Shown: positions 1 through 8,854 of the stretch, one piece after another
How the letters are laid out: each line of letters begins with the position of its first letter
Position numbering within the stretch: position 1 is the first letter of the stretch
Origin: Eutrophocola sp964601805
GTDB taxonomy: Bacteria; Pseudomonadota; Gammaproteobacteria; Pseudomonadales; Pseudohongiellaceae
Reading direction: 5' to 3'
DNA length: 40,358 nucleotides
NCBI GenBank assembly: GCA_964601805.1
Contig: CAZROW010000023.1
Span: 1 to 40,358, forward strand
Made by a program: the position numbers and the translations under genes
Notes under the pieces: generated by a model
Seen by the model: the letters and a program-made list of their open reading frames with translations, nothing else
Databases searched by the model: none
What the model was told of the DNA's origin: nothing

Positions 1-1
1 A

Positions 2-175
2 AGTGAATTCAGTGCCTCCACCCTGACATTCAACGGCAACCGGGAAGCCCTGGATACGGCGGCGGAGGTACTGTCCCGTCAGTGGTCGGCCTGGTCCTCC
101 TTTGCTGGCATTGCCATTCATGGCATCGATTCGCTTGAACAGGATCAAGTAAACGCAACTAGGCAACCTGAATGA
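2..175 (+). CDS. C-terminal end of an unidentified protein (truncated by window edge)
   Basis: An open frame enters from the left edge and ends at the TGA at 173-175, giving the last 57 residues of a protein. Its stop overlaps the start codon of the deacetylase gene in an ATGA arrangement, which indicates translational coupling within one operon. The visible tail contains a hydrophobic stretch (FAGIAIHGID) and a polar end, with no motif I can assign. Given the partner, a role in polysaccharide metabolism is a reasonable guess, but nothing in this fragment shows it. Confidence 0.6.
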   Translation, partial: SEFSASTLTFNGNREALDTAAEVLSRQWSAWSSFAGIAIHGIDSLEQDQVNATRQPE

Positions 176-2040
176 AAGCTGTTGGTATCGCCTTAACCGT
201 CGTGTTGCTTGTCCTGGCCATGTACATCGGGCAATCATTTGTCGGCAGTGAACAGCCCCGGTTCCTGTTTCCCGATCTTACGGGTCCTGTGGCACCAAGC
301 CCCCTGCCGGCTACCGGTTATCCCCTGGTAACTGAACAATACAATGAAGGAGGTATTGATGCCCTGGCGCTTTGGGTTAATGACACCAGTGCCTCCTGGT
401 ACGGGCTGGTTTCTGGGCTGAAAAGCATCGGCATCCCGGTTCGAACAGTCTCCTCGTTAGCCGAGGCAGCCGATCATGATGTCATCATGGTTTACCCCTC
501 CCTCACCGGGGCCAACACCTCACCATCTGACCTGCGACAGCTTGCTGACCATGTCCGCGATGGTGGAACCCTGCTGGCCTTTTCGGTGATTGGCGGTGGC
601 ATGCCTGACCTGTTTGGTTTTACCGAGTCCGTCGAATCACGCCAGCTCACCGAAATCCGCTTCAACGCCCTGCCCTTTAACACGCAATTCGCTGCCACGC
701 CCGCGGAATCAATTATTGGACTGGGGGGTACTGGTGAAGCCACCACCGGATTGTCCGGTATTCGCTACCTGCAACCCAAGCACCCGCCAATTGCATCCTT
801 CACTGATGGTGCTGCTGCCATCACGCACAACTACTTTACTGCCAATGATCGCACCGGGCATGCCTATGCGCTGGGTATCGACCTGGGCCATTTCATCCTG
901 CGGGCACATAACGGCCGCTTCAATAATCTTGCCAATAATTATGTGAATTCCTACCAGCCCAAGGTGGATACCTTCCTGCGTTTTATCCGGGCAGTCTATC
1001 GGCAGGGAGAAAGCAACGCTGTGCTCCTGTCGCCCACACCGGCAGGCAAGGATGTGACTGTACTGATGACCCACGACATCGACTTCACCGCCTCCATCAA
1101 CAACACACTGGCCTATGCAGAAGTTGAAAAGAATGCCGGTATCAATGCCACCTATTTCATTCAGACCAAGTACATCACCGATTACAACGACAGACATTTT
1201 TTTACCCCGAAAAAAGCATCAATACTGCAGTCACTGCTGGCCTCCGGCATGGAAATCGCCAGTCACAGCGTGGCCCACTCCAATGAATTCCAGAACATGC
1301 CAATCGGGTCAGGTCGCGAGCAGTACCCGGAGTACCGGCCTTTTGTACAAACCTTTACCCAGGTCAGGGATGCGACCATTACCGGTGAATTACGAGTCAG
1401 CAAGTTCCTGCTGGAACAGGTCACAGGGGAAACCATCCATGCCTTTCGGCCCGGTCACCTGTCACTGCCGCCAGCGCTCCCGCAATTGCTCGCGGCCACG
1501 GGCTACCAGTACAGCTCCAGCATGACAGCCAACCAGGCACTGACTCACTTGCCCTACCAGGCCATGGTGGACCGGGGCTATGACCAGGCTTACGGCATAT
1601 ATGAGTTTCCGGTGAGTATCGAAGATGAACAGGGGAATTTTGCCAATCGTCTTGATCAGGCCATCGCCGTGACCGAGGCCGTGTCGCAATACCAGGGACT
1701 GGTCAACCTGTTGATCCACACCGAAACCACGGGCGAAAAACTGGAGTTCGTGCAGGAATACATCGACAGGTTTAGTGATACTGCCTGGTTTGGCACTGTG
1801 AGCGATTTTGGTGACTGGTGGCAGGTGCGTGACAACACAAGCTACCGGATAGACACCCTCTCAGACAGCGAGAAAGTGATTCATCTGGATGTAGCAGACG
1901 AAATTACCGGACTGACGCTGGAATTACCGGAAGGCTGGACATATACCAGTGGCATACCCGATTCAAGTCAGCGCGGCAATCGCCTCAGTCTTGGCATGAT
2001 CAGTGATAACGCCACTGCGGTTATCCGTGTCGATCAATAA
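172..2040 (+). CDS. Membrane-anchored polysaccharide deacetylase family protein
   Basis: The protein has 622 residues. An N-terminal hydrophobic segment (about 5-22) looks like an uncleaved anchor or signal peptide. Residues 60-280 resemble an amidotransferase-like alpha/beta fold (VIMVYPSLTG, then HVRDGGTLLAFS). Residues 295-560 carry a NodB-type deacetylase domain. The metal/catalytic motif is HDID (H301-D304) and the paired zinc histidines are H365 and H369 in SHSVAHS. The RPG motif of the family follows at about 425. Such enzymes remove N- or O-acetyl groups from cell-surface polysaccharides in the periplasm. The C-terminal 60 residues look like a small beta domain. The start is fixed by the ATGA overlap with the preceding gene. 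Substrate unknown. Confidence 0.85.
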   Translation: MKAVGIALTVVLLVLAMYIGQSFVGSEQPRFLFPDLTGPVAPSPLPATGYPLVTEQYNEGGIDALALWVNDTSASWYGLVSGLKSIGIPVRTVSSLAEAADHDVIMVYPSLTGANTSPSDLRQLADHVRDGGTLLAFSVIGGGMPDLFGFTESVESRQLTEIRFNALPFNTQFAATPAESIIGLGGTGEATTGLSGIRYLQPKHPPIASFTDGAAAITHNYFTANDRTGHAYALGIDLGHFILRAHNGRFNNLANNYVNSYQPKVDTFLRFIRAVYRQGESNAVLLSPTPAGKDVTVLMTHDIDFTASINNTLAYAEVEKNAGINATYFIQTKYITDYNDRHFFTPKKASILQSLLASGMEIASHSVAHSNEFQNMPIGSGREQYPEYRPFVQTFTQVRDATITGELRVSKFLLEQVTGETIHAFRPGHLSLPPALPQLLAATGYQYSSSMTANQALTHLPYQAMVDRGYDQAYGIYEFPVSIEDEQGNFANRLDQAIAVTEAVSQYQGLVNLLIHTETTGEKLEFVQEYIDRFSDTAWFGTVSDFGDWWQVRDNTSYRIDTLSDSEKVIHLDVADEITGLTLELPEGWTYTSGIPDSSQRGNRLSLGMISDNATAVIRVDQ

Positions 2041-2050
2041 ATAACGTTCC

Positions 2051-2926
2051 TTACCAGAGCCCGTTGTCATGAAGGGGCTGCACGTCGGTCAGGGGCTGGA
2101 AAATATCCCAGTGTTCCACCACCTTGTCATTTTCCAGGCGCATCAGTTCGATGACATTGTAGGTCAGGCCACCCTTGTCGCGGCTCACTTCCAGATTAAG
2201 CACCACCATGTCGCCATCGGCGAATGACTGCTTCACCAGGCCCAGGTTATTTGGAAACTCACGCTGGATGCGCTCCACCAGTCCCTTGAAGGCTGTACGA
2301 CCATCGGCCATGTAGACGCTGTGCTGCTGGTAGTACTCCCCCATGTACTGCTCGGCTTTTTCCCAGTCCTTTTCATTCAGGGCGACATGATAGAAACCGG
2401 TGGCCAGGGCCAGGTTGCGGCGCTCCTGCGCGGTACTGGTCGGTGCCGGATAGGGCGCACTGTTATCGCCAAAGACATCATTGGGGTTTTCCGGGTCCGG
2501 GCTGGGGGTGATGGGATGAATGATGCCCCACTGTTCAGCTATCAGGCCATTGTCCAGGCGGAAAATATCACCGGTTACCGCGCCGGGATCATTCGGGCCA
2601 TTGGTGAGATGGCCTTGCACGATGACATAGTCGCCATCGGTGAGGACACGTTTGATCTCGCGTCGGGATTCGGGTCCCTGTAACCGCATGCCATTGACAT
2701 AGGCCGCCATGCCCGTGATGCCGTCGGCGATGGCCGGATGGTGCTGGATAAAACCCGGCGCCAGGTATTGCACCATGGCCTGAGCATTACGTTCGGCATA
2801 GGCTTGCTGGTAAAAGTCTTCAACGATGTTCCGGTTAACCAGTTCTTGTGACGGGTCACCCTGGCCAGTGGCAAGACCGGGAACGATAGCGAGCAGTAAA
2901 AGAAAGATGAGGCACCTTGTATTCAT
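2051..2926 (-). CDS. Secreted protein with two SnoaL/NTF2-like domains
   Basis: The protein has 291 residues from the ATG at 2926. That start places a clear signal peptide (MNTRCLIFLLLLAIVPGLATG) at the N-terminus, whereas an upstream extension would bury it. Two similar cone-shaped NTF2/SnoaL-type modules follow, at roughly 30-150 and 165-290. Each has the pattern of a helix with FYQ/FYH, then PGFIQHHP or YYQQHS, then a VIVQGHL or MVVLNLEV strand and a closing EQWGIIHP or EHWDIFQP strand. The repeat indicates an internal duplication. SnoaL-like folds bind small hydrophobic ligands and some are isomerases or cyclases. No catalytic residue can be assigned, so the function is open. The gene converges on the deacetylase with a 10-bp gap. 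Confidence 0.75.
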   Translation of the reverse strand: MNTRCLIFLLLLAIVPGLATGQGDPSQELVNRNIVEDFYQQAYAERNAQAMVQYLAPGFIQHHPAIADGITGMAAYVNGMRLQGPESRREIKRVLTDGDYVIVQGHLTNGPNDPGAVTGDIFRLDNGLIAEQWGIIHPITPSPDPENPNDVFGDNSAPYPAPTSTAQERRNLALATGFYHVALNEKDWEKAEQYMGEYYQQHSVYMADGRTAFKGLVERIQREFPNNLGLVKQSFADGDMVVLNLEVSRDKGGLTYNVIELMRLENDKVVEHWDIFQPLTDVQPLHDNGLW

Positions 2927-3095
2927 GTTTATTCCATTCGAAAGCACGTTGCTGTTTATAACATATTCAAAATGACTGTGAGCAACACGGTGGCGCCACA
3001 TAATTCAGCTAAGTCGAGATAAATACTCATATTTCTTCTCAAGGTCACATGCAGTAACATCCAAGAAAAAATGGGGACAGGGGATTCAACGCGCC

Positions 3096-4517
3096 ATGCC
3101 AGAAGAAAACCACTACGACCTGATAATCCTGGGTACCGGCCCTGCCGGGGAAAAAGCGGCGGTCAAAGCGGCCTATTTCGGCAAGAAGGTCGCCATCGTG
3201 GAAAAAGAGAAATGCTACGGTGGCGCAGGCATCAACACTGGCACCATTCCGTCGAAAACCCTGAAAGAATCTGCTCTGTATTATTCCGGCAAGTACGACA
3301 CCGGCATCTATGGCAATGACCGGATGCTTGATGGCCAGACGACGATCCAGGATTTCCTTTACCGGAAAAATTACGTCATCGAAACGCTGGAGCGGGAAGT
3401 ACTGAAAAACCTGCAACGGCACAAGGTAGACCTGTTCCAGGGTACCGGCTCCTTTGTTGATGCGCATACCATCAATATCAGCAATGAGGAGGGTGACACC
3501 CGTATCACCGGTGATTACATCATCATTGCTACCGGTTCCTACCCCTTTCATCCGGACAATATCGATTTCGACGGCATCATCGTCCATGACTCGGACACCA
3601 TTCTCAACATCATGCGTATTCCCGATTCCCTGTGTATCGTCGGCGCCGGCGTCATCGGCTGCGAGTACGCCACCATTTTCGGGGTCATGGGTTGCAAGGT
3701 TTACCTGGTCAACAACAGCGACCGCATCCTGCCTTTCCTGGACAGCGAGATATCCCAGGCTCTGGTGACACAGATGCATGAAGACGGCGTCAATATCCTG
3801 TTCAATGCCTCCATTGATGAAATGACCGTGCCGGAAAACATCGAGGATGATATCCAGATTCGCCTGAAGGACGGCATGGTGTTCGATGTGGACATGTTCC
3901 TGTTTGCTGCCGGCCGCAGCGGTACCACCAAAGAGCTCAACTGTGAGAAAGCGGGCGTTGAGCTTGGCAAGCGGGAAGCTGTCGTGGTCAATGAGCAGTA
4001 CCAGACATCGCAGGACAACATTTATGCCGTTGGCGATGTCATCGGTTTTCCGGCACTGGCCTCCACCAGTATGGACCAGGGCCGCGTAGCGGTTTCACAT
4101 ATTTTCAACATCCATGATCTTGACGCCCTGCCCAAGATATTTCCCTACGGCATCTACACCATTCCCGAGGTGTCCATGGTGGGTATCACCGAGGAACAGG
4201 CCCTGGCTGAGAACATGAAATATATCGTCGGCCGTGCCCACCATTCCAAGGTGCCGCGCGGCAGAATCATGGGGGCAAAATTCGGGGTCCTTAAAATTAT
4301 CGTGTCCGAGGAAGACATGGTGATTCGCGGCGTCCACATCATGGGCCGCCTGGCCAGCGAGCTGATTCACTACGGGCTGGCGATCGTGGAATCGGAAAAA
4401 ACCGTGAATGAAATCGTGGCGACCGTCTTCAATTTCCCGACCCTGCATGACCTCTACAAATATGCCTGCTTTGACGCCCTGGGCAACCTCAGTGGCCACA
4501 AGATAAAAGACTTCTGA
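3096..4517 (+). CDS. sthA: Soluble pyridine nucleotide transhydrogenase (Si-specific), SthA family
   Basis: A 473-residue FAD/NAD(P)-binding flavoprotein of the dihydrolipoamide-dehydrogenase superfamily. Such enzymes transfer hydride between NADPH and NAD+ in the cytoplasm. Visible features are the FAD-binding GTGPAG (13-18), the TIPSK segment (50-54), a second Rossmann GAGVIG near 185-190, YAVGDVIG near 310 and a C-terminal dimer segment (FNFPTLHDLYKYA) typical of SthA. Both positions that form the redox disulfide in lipoamide dehydrogenase (GGTCLNVGCIPSK) are non-cysteine here: G45 and T50. That rules out disulfide chemistry and fits a transhydrogenase. E. coli SthA keeps the first Cys. 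The ATG at 3096 has a GGGGA about 14 bases upstream. A C/G-rich hairpin without a T-run lies at 4527-4546. Confidence 0.88.
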   Translation: MPEENHYDLIILGTGPAGEKAAVKAAYFGKKVAIVEKEKCYGGAGINTGTIPSKTLKESALYYSGKYDTGIYGNDRMLDGQTTIQDFLYRKNYVIETLEREVLKNLQRHKVDLFQGTGSFVDAHTINISNEEGDTRITGDYIIIATGSYPFHPDNIDFDGIIVHDSDTILNIMRIPDSLCIVGAGVIGCEYATIFGVMGCKVYLVNNSDRILPFLDSEISQALVTQMHEDGVNILFNASIDEMTVPENIEDDIQIRLKDGMVFDVDMFLFAAGRSGTTKELNCEKAGVELGKREAVVVNEQYQTSQDNIYAVGDVIGFPALASTSMDQGRVAVSHIFNIHDLDALPKIFPYGIYTIPEVSMVGITEEQALAENMKYIVGRAHHSKVPRGRIMGAKFGVLKIIVSEEDMVIRGVHIMGRLASELIHYGLAIVESEKTVNEIVATVFNFPTLHDLYKYACFDALGNLSGHKIKDF

Positions 4518-4626
4518 CTCCCTGTTCCGCCCCCTTGTCCGGGCGGATGGTGCTATACAACGACAAGCACTGTGCATTACCATGATTTGAACCTGTCAAC
4601 TCCCGACAAGAGCAGGAACCGGGTCC

Positions 4627-5373
4627 ATGACCGAGATAATCACTGAAAAACCGGCAACCTACTCGCTCAGGCTGTCCTTTTATTTCTGGATGACCGCCAT
4701 CATGGCCGTGCTGGTGTTCGGTGGTTTTAGCATCACCTACTGGCAGCCCATGGCCACCAGTTCACTCGCTCCCCTGCCCCCGATCGTCCATATCCACGGA
4801 TTTTTGTTTTCGGCCTGGATGCTCCTGTTGGTCACGCAGTCTTTGCTGGTCAATGTCAGGAACGTGCCCCTGCACCGAAGCCTGGGTACCTTTGGCATTG
4901 CTATTGCCACCCTGGTGTGGATTTTTGCGCTCATGCTGACCATCCTGCCGTCAGATCCGACCGGACAAACAACTGGCTTCCAGTATTTCAGCCTGGAGTA
5001 TTTGTCCATTTCTGCGGTGATTCTCTTTGGTGTGTTGTTTACCCTGGCCATTCGCCATGTGCGCAACCCGGATAACCACCGGCGCTATATCCTGTTCGCC
5101 ATCATTCCGCTGCTGCCACCAGGCATCAACAGACTCTACATGGCACTGCTGGACACCTTCACCCTGCCCCTGCTGTGGACCTACCTGACCATGGATCTGC
5201 TGGTGGCCGCTATTGTCATCCACGACTGGCGCACCCGTGGGGCATTGACCAGCGCCTCCATCACCGGCACTGTACTCATTGTTGGCACCCAGTTGCTGCA
5301 TGTCCCTATCACGGGTTCGGAAAGCTTCGCCGACTTTTGCATGTTCCTTGGCAGTCTTTCAGGATACCGATAA
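4627..5373 (+). CDS. Polytopic membrane protein of unknown function
   Basis: A 248-residue protein with about seven hydrophobic segments (approximately 20-40, 58-78, 85-105, 118-140, 155-175, 180-200, 212-230). Histidines sit at membrane borders in HIHGF (about 56-60) and PLHRSLG (about 81-87), reminiscent of quinone- or haem-associated membrane families, but this is only resemblance. The stop codon is directly followed by the ATG of the amidase gene, with an AGGA box inside the end of this gene, so the two are almost certainly co-transcribed. I do not recognise a named family and assign no function. Confidence 0.75.
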   Translation: MTEIITEKPATYSLRLSFYFWMTAIMAVLVFGGFSITYWQPMATSSLAPLPPIVHIHGFLFSAWMLLLVTQSLLVNVRNVPLHRSLGTFGIAIATLVWIFALMLTILPSDPTGQTTGFQYFSLEYLSISAVILFGVLFTLAIRHVRNPDNHRRYILFAIIPLLPPGINRLYMALLDTFTLPLLWTYLTMDLLVAAIVIHDWRTRGALTSASITGTVLIVGTQLLHVPITGSESFADFCMFLGSLSGYR

Positions 5374-6846
5374 ATGATGACCAACCGCCGCTCACTGCTC
5401 ACCGCCGGTATAGCAACCACCTTGCTGGGACATACCTTCCCCCTGCGCGCGCAAAGTACTGACCTGACCACCCTGTCCATTGGGGAAGCTGCCGACCTTA
5501 TCCGTCGCCGGGTGATTTCCCCGGTAGAGCTGACCAGTGCCTACCTGGAACGTATTGAAATGCTCCAGCCACTGGTGAATGCCTATATCACTGTCACTGG
5601 TGACATCGCCATGGCACAGGCCCAGATCGCAGAACAGGAATTATTGCGGGGCACCTGGCGCGGTTTACTGCACGGGATTCCCATTGGCGTGAAGGACAAT
5701 ATCGATACGGCGGGCATCCGGACCACGGCCGCCAGTACCCTGTTACAGGATCGTGTACCTGACAGTAACGCCCCGATCTACACCCGCCTGCGCGACGCCG
5801 GTGCCATTCTGCTGGGCAAGCTCAATATGCACGAATTTGCCTGGGGCGGTACTTCCGCGATCACCCACTTCGATCCGGTGCACAATCCCTGGAACCTCGA
5901 CCATATTCCGGGCGGCTCATCCGGCGGTTCCGCCGCTGCCATGGCAGCACGGATGTGCTGCGCCTCCCTTGGCACCGATACCCTGGCATCCATTCGCCTG
6001 CCTGCCGCTTACTGCGGAGTCACCGGCCTGAAAGCCACCCATGGACTGACTTCCATCCGCCACATCATTCCCGTGGCTGAATCCCTCGATCACGTGGGAC
6101 CGATTTGCGGCAGTGTGGCCGATACCGCCATCATGCTGCAGGCCATGGCCGGTTTTGATCCCCTGGATCCTGTCAGTATTCGCTCAGGCAACACGGATTA
6201 CCTCAATGCCCTGTCCCGTTCCGTGCGCAACCTGCGCATCGGTTTGCCCGAAGGTGATTACTTCGCCCGCCTGCATCCCGATACCCAGGTGGCCGTGAAC
6301 AACGCCATGGAAGTCCTGAACGGCATCACTGCCGGTTCCCGGGAAGTCAGCCTGCCCGCCATACCGGATTTCTCGCCATTGCTGGCCGAAAGCTATGCCT
6401 GGCATGAAGATTACCTGAATGATGAAAACAATCACGGCGCTTATGACCCGGTCACCCTGGAACGCCTGCTGGCCGCCGGCCAGGTCAGCGCGGCAGACTA
6501 TATTCGCGCCCAGCAGGATATGGTGAGATCAAGAAACCTGGTTGCCGATGTGTTCAATGAGGTGGATGTGCTGGTCACGCCAACGGCGCCCGGGCTGCCG
6601 GAGCGCATCGACAGCGCGATCAACCCGGCACAGGCCTCCGGTGCCGAACCGTCCACCCGCAATACCGCGCCATTCAATCTTTATGGCATCCCTACCATTT
6701 CCGTACCAATCGGCTTCAGCCAGGATGGCCTGCCTATTGGCCTGCAAATCAGTAGTGCGCATTTACGGGAAGATGTCATGTTTGCCCTGGCCCATGCCTA
6801 CCAGCAATTGACGACCTGGCACCTGCAGACCCCGGTTATCGCCTGA
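5374..6846 (+). CDS. Exported amidase (amidase signature family)
   Basis: A 490-residue amidase-signature enzyme, which hydrolyses carboxamides with a Ser-cisSer-Lys triad. The catalytic Lys is K107 (GVKDN), the cis-Ser lies in GGSSGGS (180-186) and the nucleophile is S206 in GTDTLASIRLPA. The usual motif there is GTDTGGSIR, so the two glycines are replaced by Leu and Ala, which is unusual. The N-terminus (TNRRSLLTAG followed by a hydrophobic stretch and LRAQ) looks like a twin-arginine signal peptide, so export as a folded enzyme is likely. It lacks GatB/GatC partners nearby and is not expected to be GatA. It begins immediately after the membrane-protein gene; ATG at 5374 or 5377 are both possible. 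Confidence 0.85.
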   Translation: MMTNRRSLLTAGIATTLLGHTFPLRAQSTDLTTLSIGEAADLIRRRVISPVELTSAYLERIEMLQPLVNAYITVTGDIAMAQAQIAEQELLRGTWRGLLHGIPIGVKDNIDTAGIRTTAASTLLQDRVPDSNAPIYTRLRDAGAILLGKLNMHEFAWGGTSAITHFDPVHNPWNLDHIPGGSSGGSAAAMAARMCCASLGTDTLASIRLPAAYCGVTGLKATHGLTSIRHIIPVAESLDHVGPICGSVADTAIMLQAMAGFDPLDPVSIRSGNTDYLNALSRSVRNLRIGLPEGDYFARLHPDTQVAVNNAMEVLNGITAGSREVSLPAIPDFSPLLAESYAWHEDYLNDENNHGAYDPVTLERLLAAGQVSAADYIRAQQDMVRSRNLVADVFNEVDVLVTPTAPGLPERIDSAINPAQASGAEPSTRNTAPFNLYGIPTISVPIGFSQDGLPIGLQISSAHLREDVMFALAHAYQQLTTWHLQTPVIA

Positions 6847-6910
6847 GTCTGCATGCCGGATTGCGCATGACGCGCTTCAGCAGTTTTCCTTTTTGCTGAC
6901 CTGCTTGAGT

Positions 6911-7510
6911 TTACAGGTCACTCCACTCGGAAATGGCTATCCTGCCGACCGGTTCTGTCTTGCTGACCTGGGGATCAAATATCAACGCCTCGCCTTCGCT
7001 CGTTCTGCCGACGTCAGGAAAGGCGTCACTGATATTGGGGCCGTGTGTGATCAGTAACAGGTTGCCGTTAACAGCCGGGATGGAAACCCGGATTCGCAAC
7101 CACTGGCTCTTGGCCTGGCTGGTTGTGCGCATGCTTTCATTACTGAGTTGCGGGTAGGTATGCACGTTTTCAAATCCTGCATACTCTACGGTTTCCATCG
7201 CACGAAAGGCCGGGCTGCTGCCGACCTGGTCAATGGCAATGTCCAGACGCCGTAATGCTTCGCCTAACCGGATAGCATCTTCCCGCCCCTGTGCGTCCAG
7301 CTGGCGCTCCAGGTAGGTATTGCCCTGGCTGGCACTATCAGCATCGGGCAATTCCCGGGGCGAGCTGGCATGGCGCATCAGGATAACCTTGCCACCGGCC
7401 TGCAATCCGGCCACCAGGTCAGCACGTGAAGCTTCCTGGGCAATTAATCCGGAACACAGACACAGCAGAGCAATAATCGCCGGTATGCGGATGCTTGATT
7501 TGTATTTCAT
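6911..7510 (-). CDS. Secreted histidine phosphatase (phosphoglycerate mutase-like)
   Basis: A 199-residue protein of the histidine phosphatase superfamily. A signal peptide occupies about 1-25. The phosphohistidine motif is LMRHASS (R46, H47); a second Arg lies in SSPAFRAMET, and the second catalytic His is in LLLITHGPN near the C-terminus. Such small, secreted members act on phosphomonoesters; the substrate cannot be inferred. The start is supported by an excellent Shine-Dalgarno (CAGGAGGTAGCA then ATG). The gene converges on the amidase; a small TCAGCA/TGCTGA hairpin at 6877-6899 lies between their ends. Confidence 0.82.
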   Translation of the reverse strand: MKYKSSIRIPAIIALLCLCSGLIAQEASRADLVAGLQAGGKVILMRHASSPRELPDADSASQGNTYLERQLDAQGREDAIRLGEALRRLDIAIDQVGSSPAFRAMETVEYAGFENVHTYPQLSNESMRTTSQAKSQWLRIRVSIPAVNGNLLLITHGPNISDAFPDVGRTSEGEALIFDPQVSKTEPVGRIAISEWSDL

Positions 7511-7583
7511 TGCTACCTCCTGTAGTTAAATTTCCCTGGGATCAAAACCAATGTCTTTCATGCGCACTTGAAAGACAAGCGAA

Positions 7584-8534
7584 TTATATATTTTCCTCGG
7601 TCACCACCTCGGTCAGGATGCCCGCAAACTTTTCCATGGCGATGGCTTTCAGGTCAAAAGACAGTTTCTGGAACAGGTGTCGCGAGGAAGAATTGATACG
7701 CCAGGCGGCCACATGGTTGCGCACTACCGGTTCCTCTTTCAGGGACAGCACACTTAAGGCCGCGCCTTTTTTCAGTTCGCTCTGCACGAACAGCTCCGGC
7801 AGGAAGGCGATACCCAGATCCATCATGACCATCTGGCACAGTGTGTCCAGGCTGTTACCTTCATATTCCCGCTTCAGGCTGGCACCAAAGCGCTCACACA
7901 GGCCGGCAATTTGCCGGTGCAGGTGATAGTGATCATCAATGGTCAGCACGGACTGGCCCAGCAGCTCGGAACCGTTGATGACTTCCTTGCCTGCCAGGGG
8001 GTGCTTTTTCGATACCACGATCTTGATGGGCTCCGTAAACAGGGGCCTGACCCGGTTATCCGTGGACTGCATGGGCAATACGGTCATGATGAGGTCAAAG
8101 GTCCCCTTGCGCAGGCCGGTTTCCAGGTCACCTGGATCCCCCTCGCGCAAATGCAGTTTCAGCTTCGGATAGCGTTGATGCAGATCCGGCAACAGGTGCG
8201 GAAGCAGGTGGGGCCCTACCGTCGGGGATACCCCCAGCCTGAAAGTCCCGCCCATATCACGATTGCTGCTTTGCGCGGTATCCATCATGTGCTGGTAGCG
8301 ATCCAGGATATCCCGTGCCACCGGCAGCAGTTCCCTGCCTTCGGGCGACAACAGGGTGCCGGCCCGTGAACGTTCAAACAACTGGACGCCCAGGGATTCT
8401 TCCATGGCCACTACCTGGTTGGTCAGAGTGGGCTGGCTGATGCCCAGCTTGGTGGCGGCCTTGCGAAAGTTGGAGGAACGGGCGATGGTGACAAAATATT
8501 CAAGCTGCTTGATGGAGGGTTTTTTCGTGGACAT
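7584..8534 (-). CDS. LysR-type transcriptional regulator, OxyR-related
   Basis: A 316-residue LysR regulator: winged HTH at about 8-66 (ATKLGISQPTLTNQVVAMEESLGVQLFER) and a periplasmic-binding-like effector domain from about 95. The effector domain resembles OxyR in the segment around GLCERFGA and NSLDTLCQMV. By alignment from memory, the peroxidatic Cys199 of OxyR corresponds to H204 here, while the Cys208 position is kept as C213. It is therefore unlikely to sense peroxide by the OxyR disulfide. It is transcribed divergently from the polyamine operon at 8855, and a perfect dyad at 8571-8588 in the shared intergenic region is a candidate binding site. Autoregulation and control of the polyamine genes are inferred from this arrangement. 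Confidence 0.88.
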   Translation of the reverse strand: MSTKKPSIKQLEYFVTIARSSNFRKAATKLGISQPTLTNQVVAMEESLGVQLFERSRAGTLLSPEGRELLPVARDILDRYQHMMDTAQSSNRDMGGTFRLGVSPTVGPHLLPHLLPDLHQRYPKLKLHLREGDPGDLETGLRKGTFDLIMTVLPMQSTDNRVRPLFTEPIKIVVSKKHPLAGKEVINGSELLGQSVLTIDDHYHLHRQIAGLCERFGASLKREYEGNSLDTLCQMVMMDLGIAFLPELFVQSELKKGAALSVLSLKEEPVVRNHVAAWRINSSSRHLFQKLSFDLKAIAMEKFAGILTEVVTEENI

Positions 8535-8570
8535 GTCGCGCCTTATCCTGGTGAGCAGCCTGATAGCCTG

Positions 8571-8588
8571 AGACTAACTATTTAGTCT
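8571..8588. promoter_or_regulatory. Candidate LysR operator: perfect 7-bp dyad
   Basis: AGACTAA and TTAGTCT form a perfect inverted repeat separated by 4 bp, 37 bp upstream of the LysR start codon in the divergent intergenic region. Size and position fit a LysR-type recognition site. The rest of the 320-bp intergenic stretch (8535-8854) holds the promoter at 8735-8762 and no gene that I can see. Confidence 0.5.
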
Positions 8589-8734
8589 GCCATTGTATGG
8601 AAGCACCTGGCAAAAACAACCGCCCCGGGGCCGGAATCCATCCCTTCCGGCATGAAATATTTCAGCAGGTAAGCGGTCGAACTTATTGAAATCCTTTACA
8701 AATAATATACCCCCTCAAACATTCAAAATTTTTC

Positions 8735-8762
8735 TTTACAAGCCGCAAAAAAAATCTACAAT
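8735..8762 (+). promoter_or_regulatory. Predicted sigma-70 promoter of the polyamine operon
   Basis: A TTTACA -35 box (8735-8740), a 16-bp A-rich spacer and a TACAAT -10 box (8757-8762) lie about 90 bp upstream of the decarboxylase start. The leader that follows is short and I see no riboswitch in it. Confidence 0.5.
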
Positions 8763-8854
8763 GCGCGCTCGCCAGAAATTCAGCAGCTGTATTTTCCCCT
8801 GGAAAACCGGATGCTCTGGCGCCTTGTTTGGTTGCGTATAGGGTGATTTATGAG

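Noticed and set aside
3045..3779. 244-codon minus-strand frame opposite sthA
   Set aside because: It is antisense to the well-supported SthA-type gene and has no recognisable motif.
4527..4546. CCGCCC/GGGCGG hairpin after the transhydrogenase gene as a terminator
   Set aside because: No T-run follows, so intrinsic termination is not supported.
6877..6899. TCAGCA/TGCTGA hairpin between the amidase and phosphatase genes as a bidirectional terminator
   Set aside because: Six-base stem with an 11-base loop and no adjacent T-run outside the loop; too weak to list.
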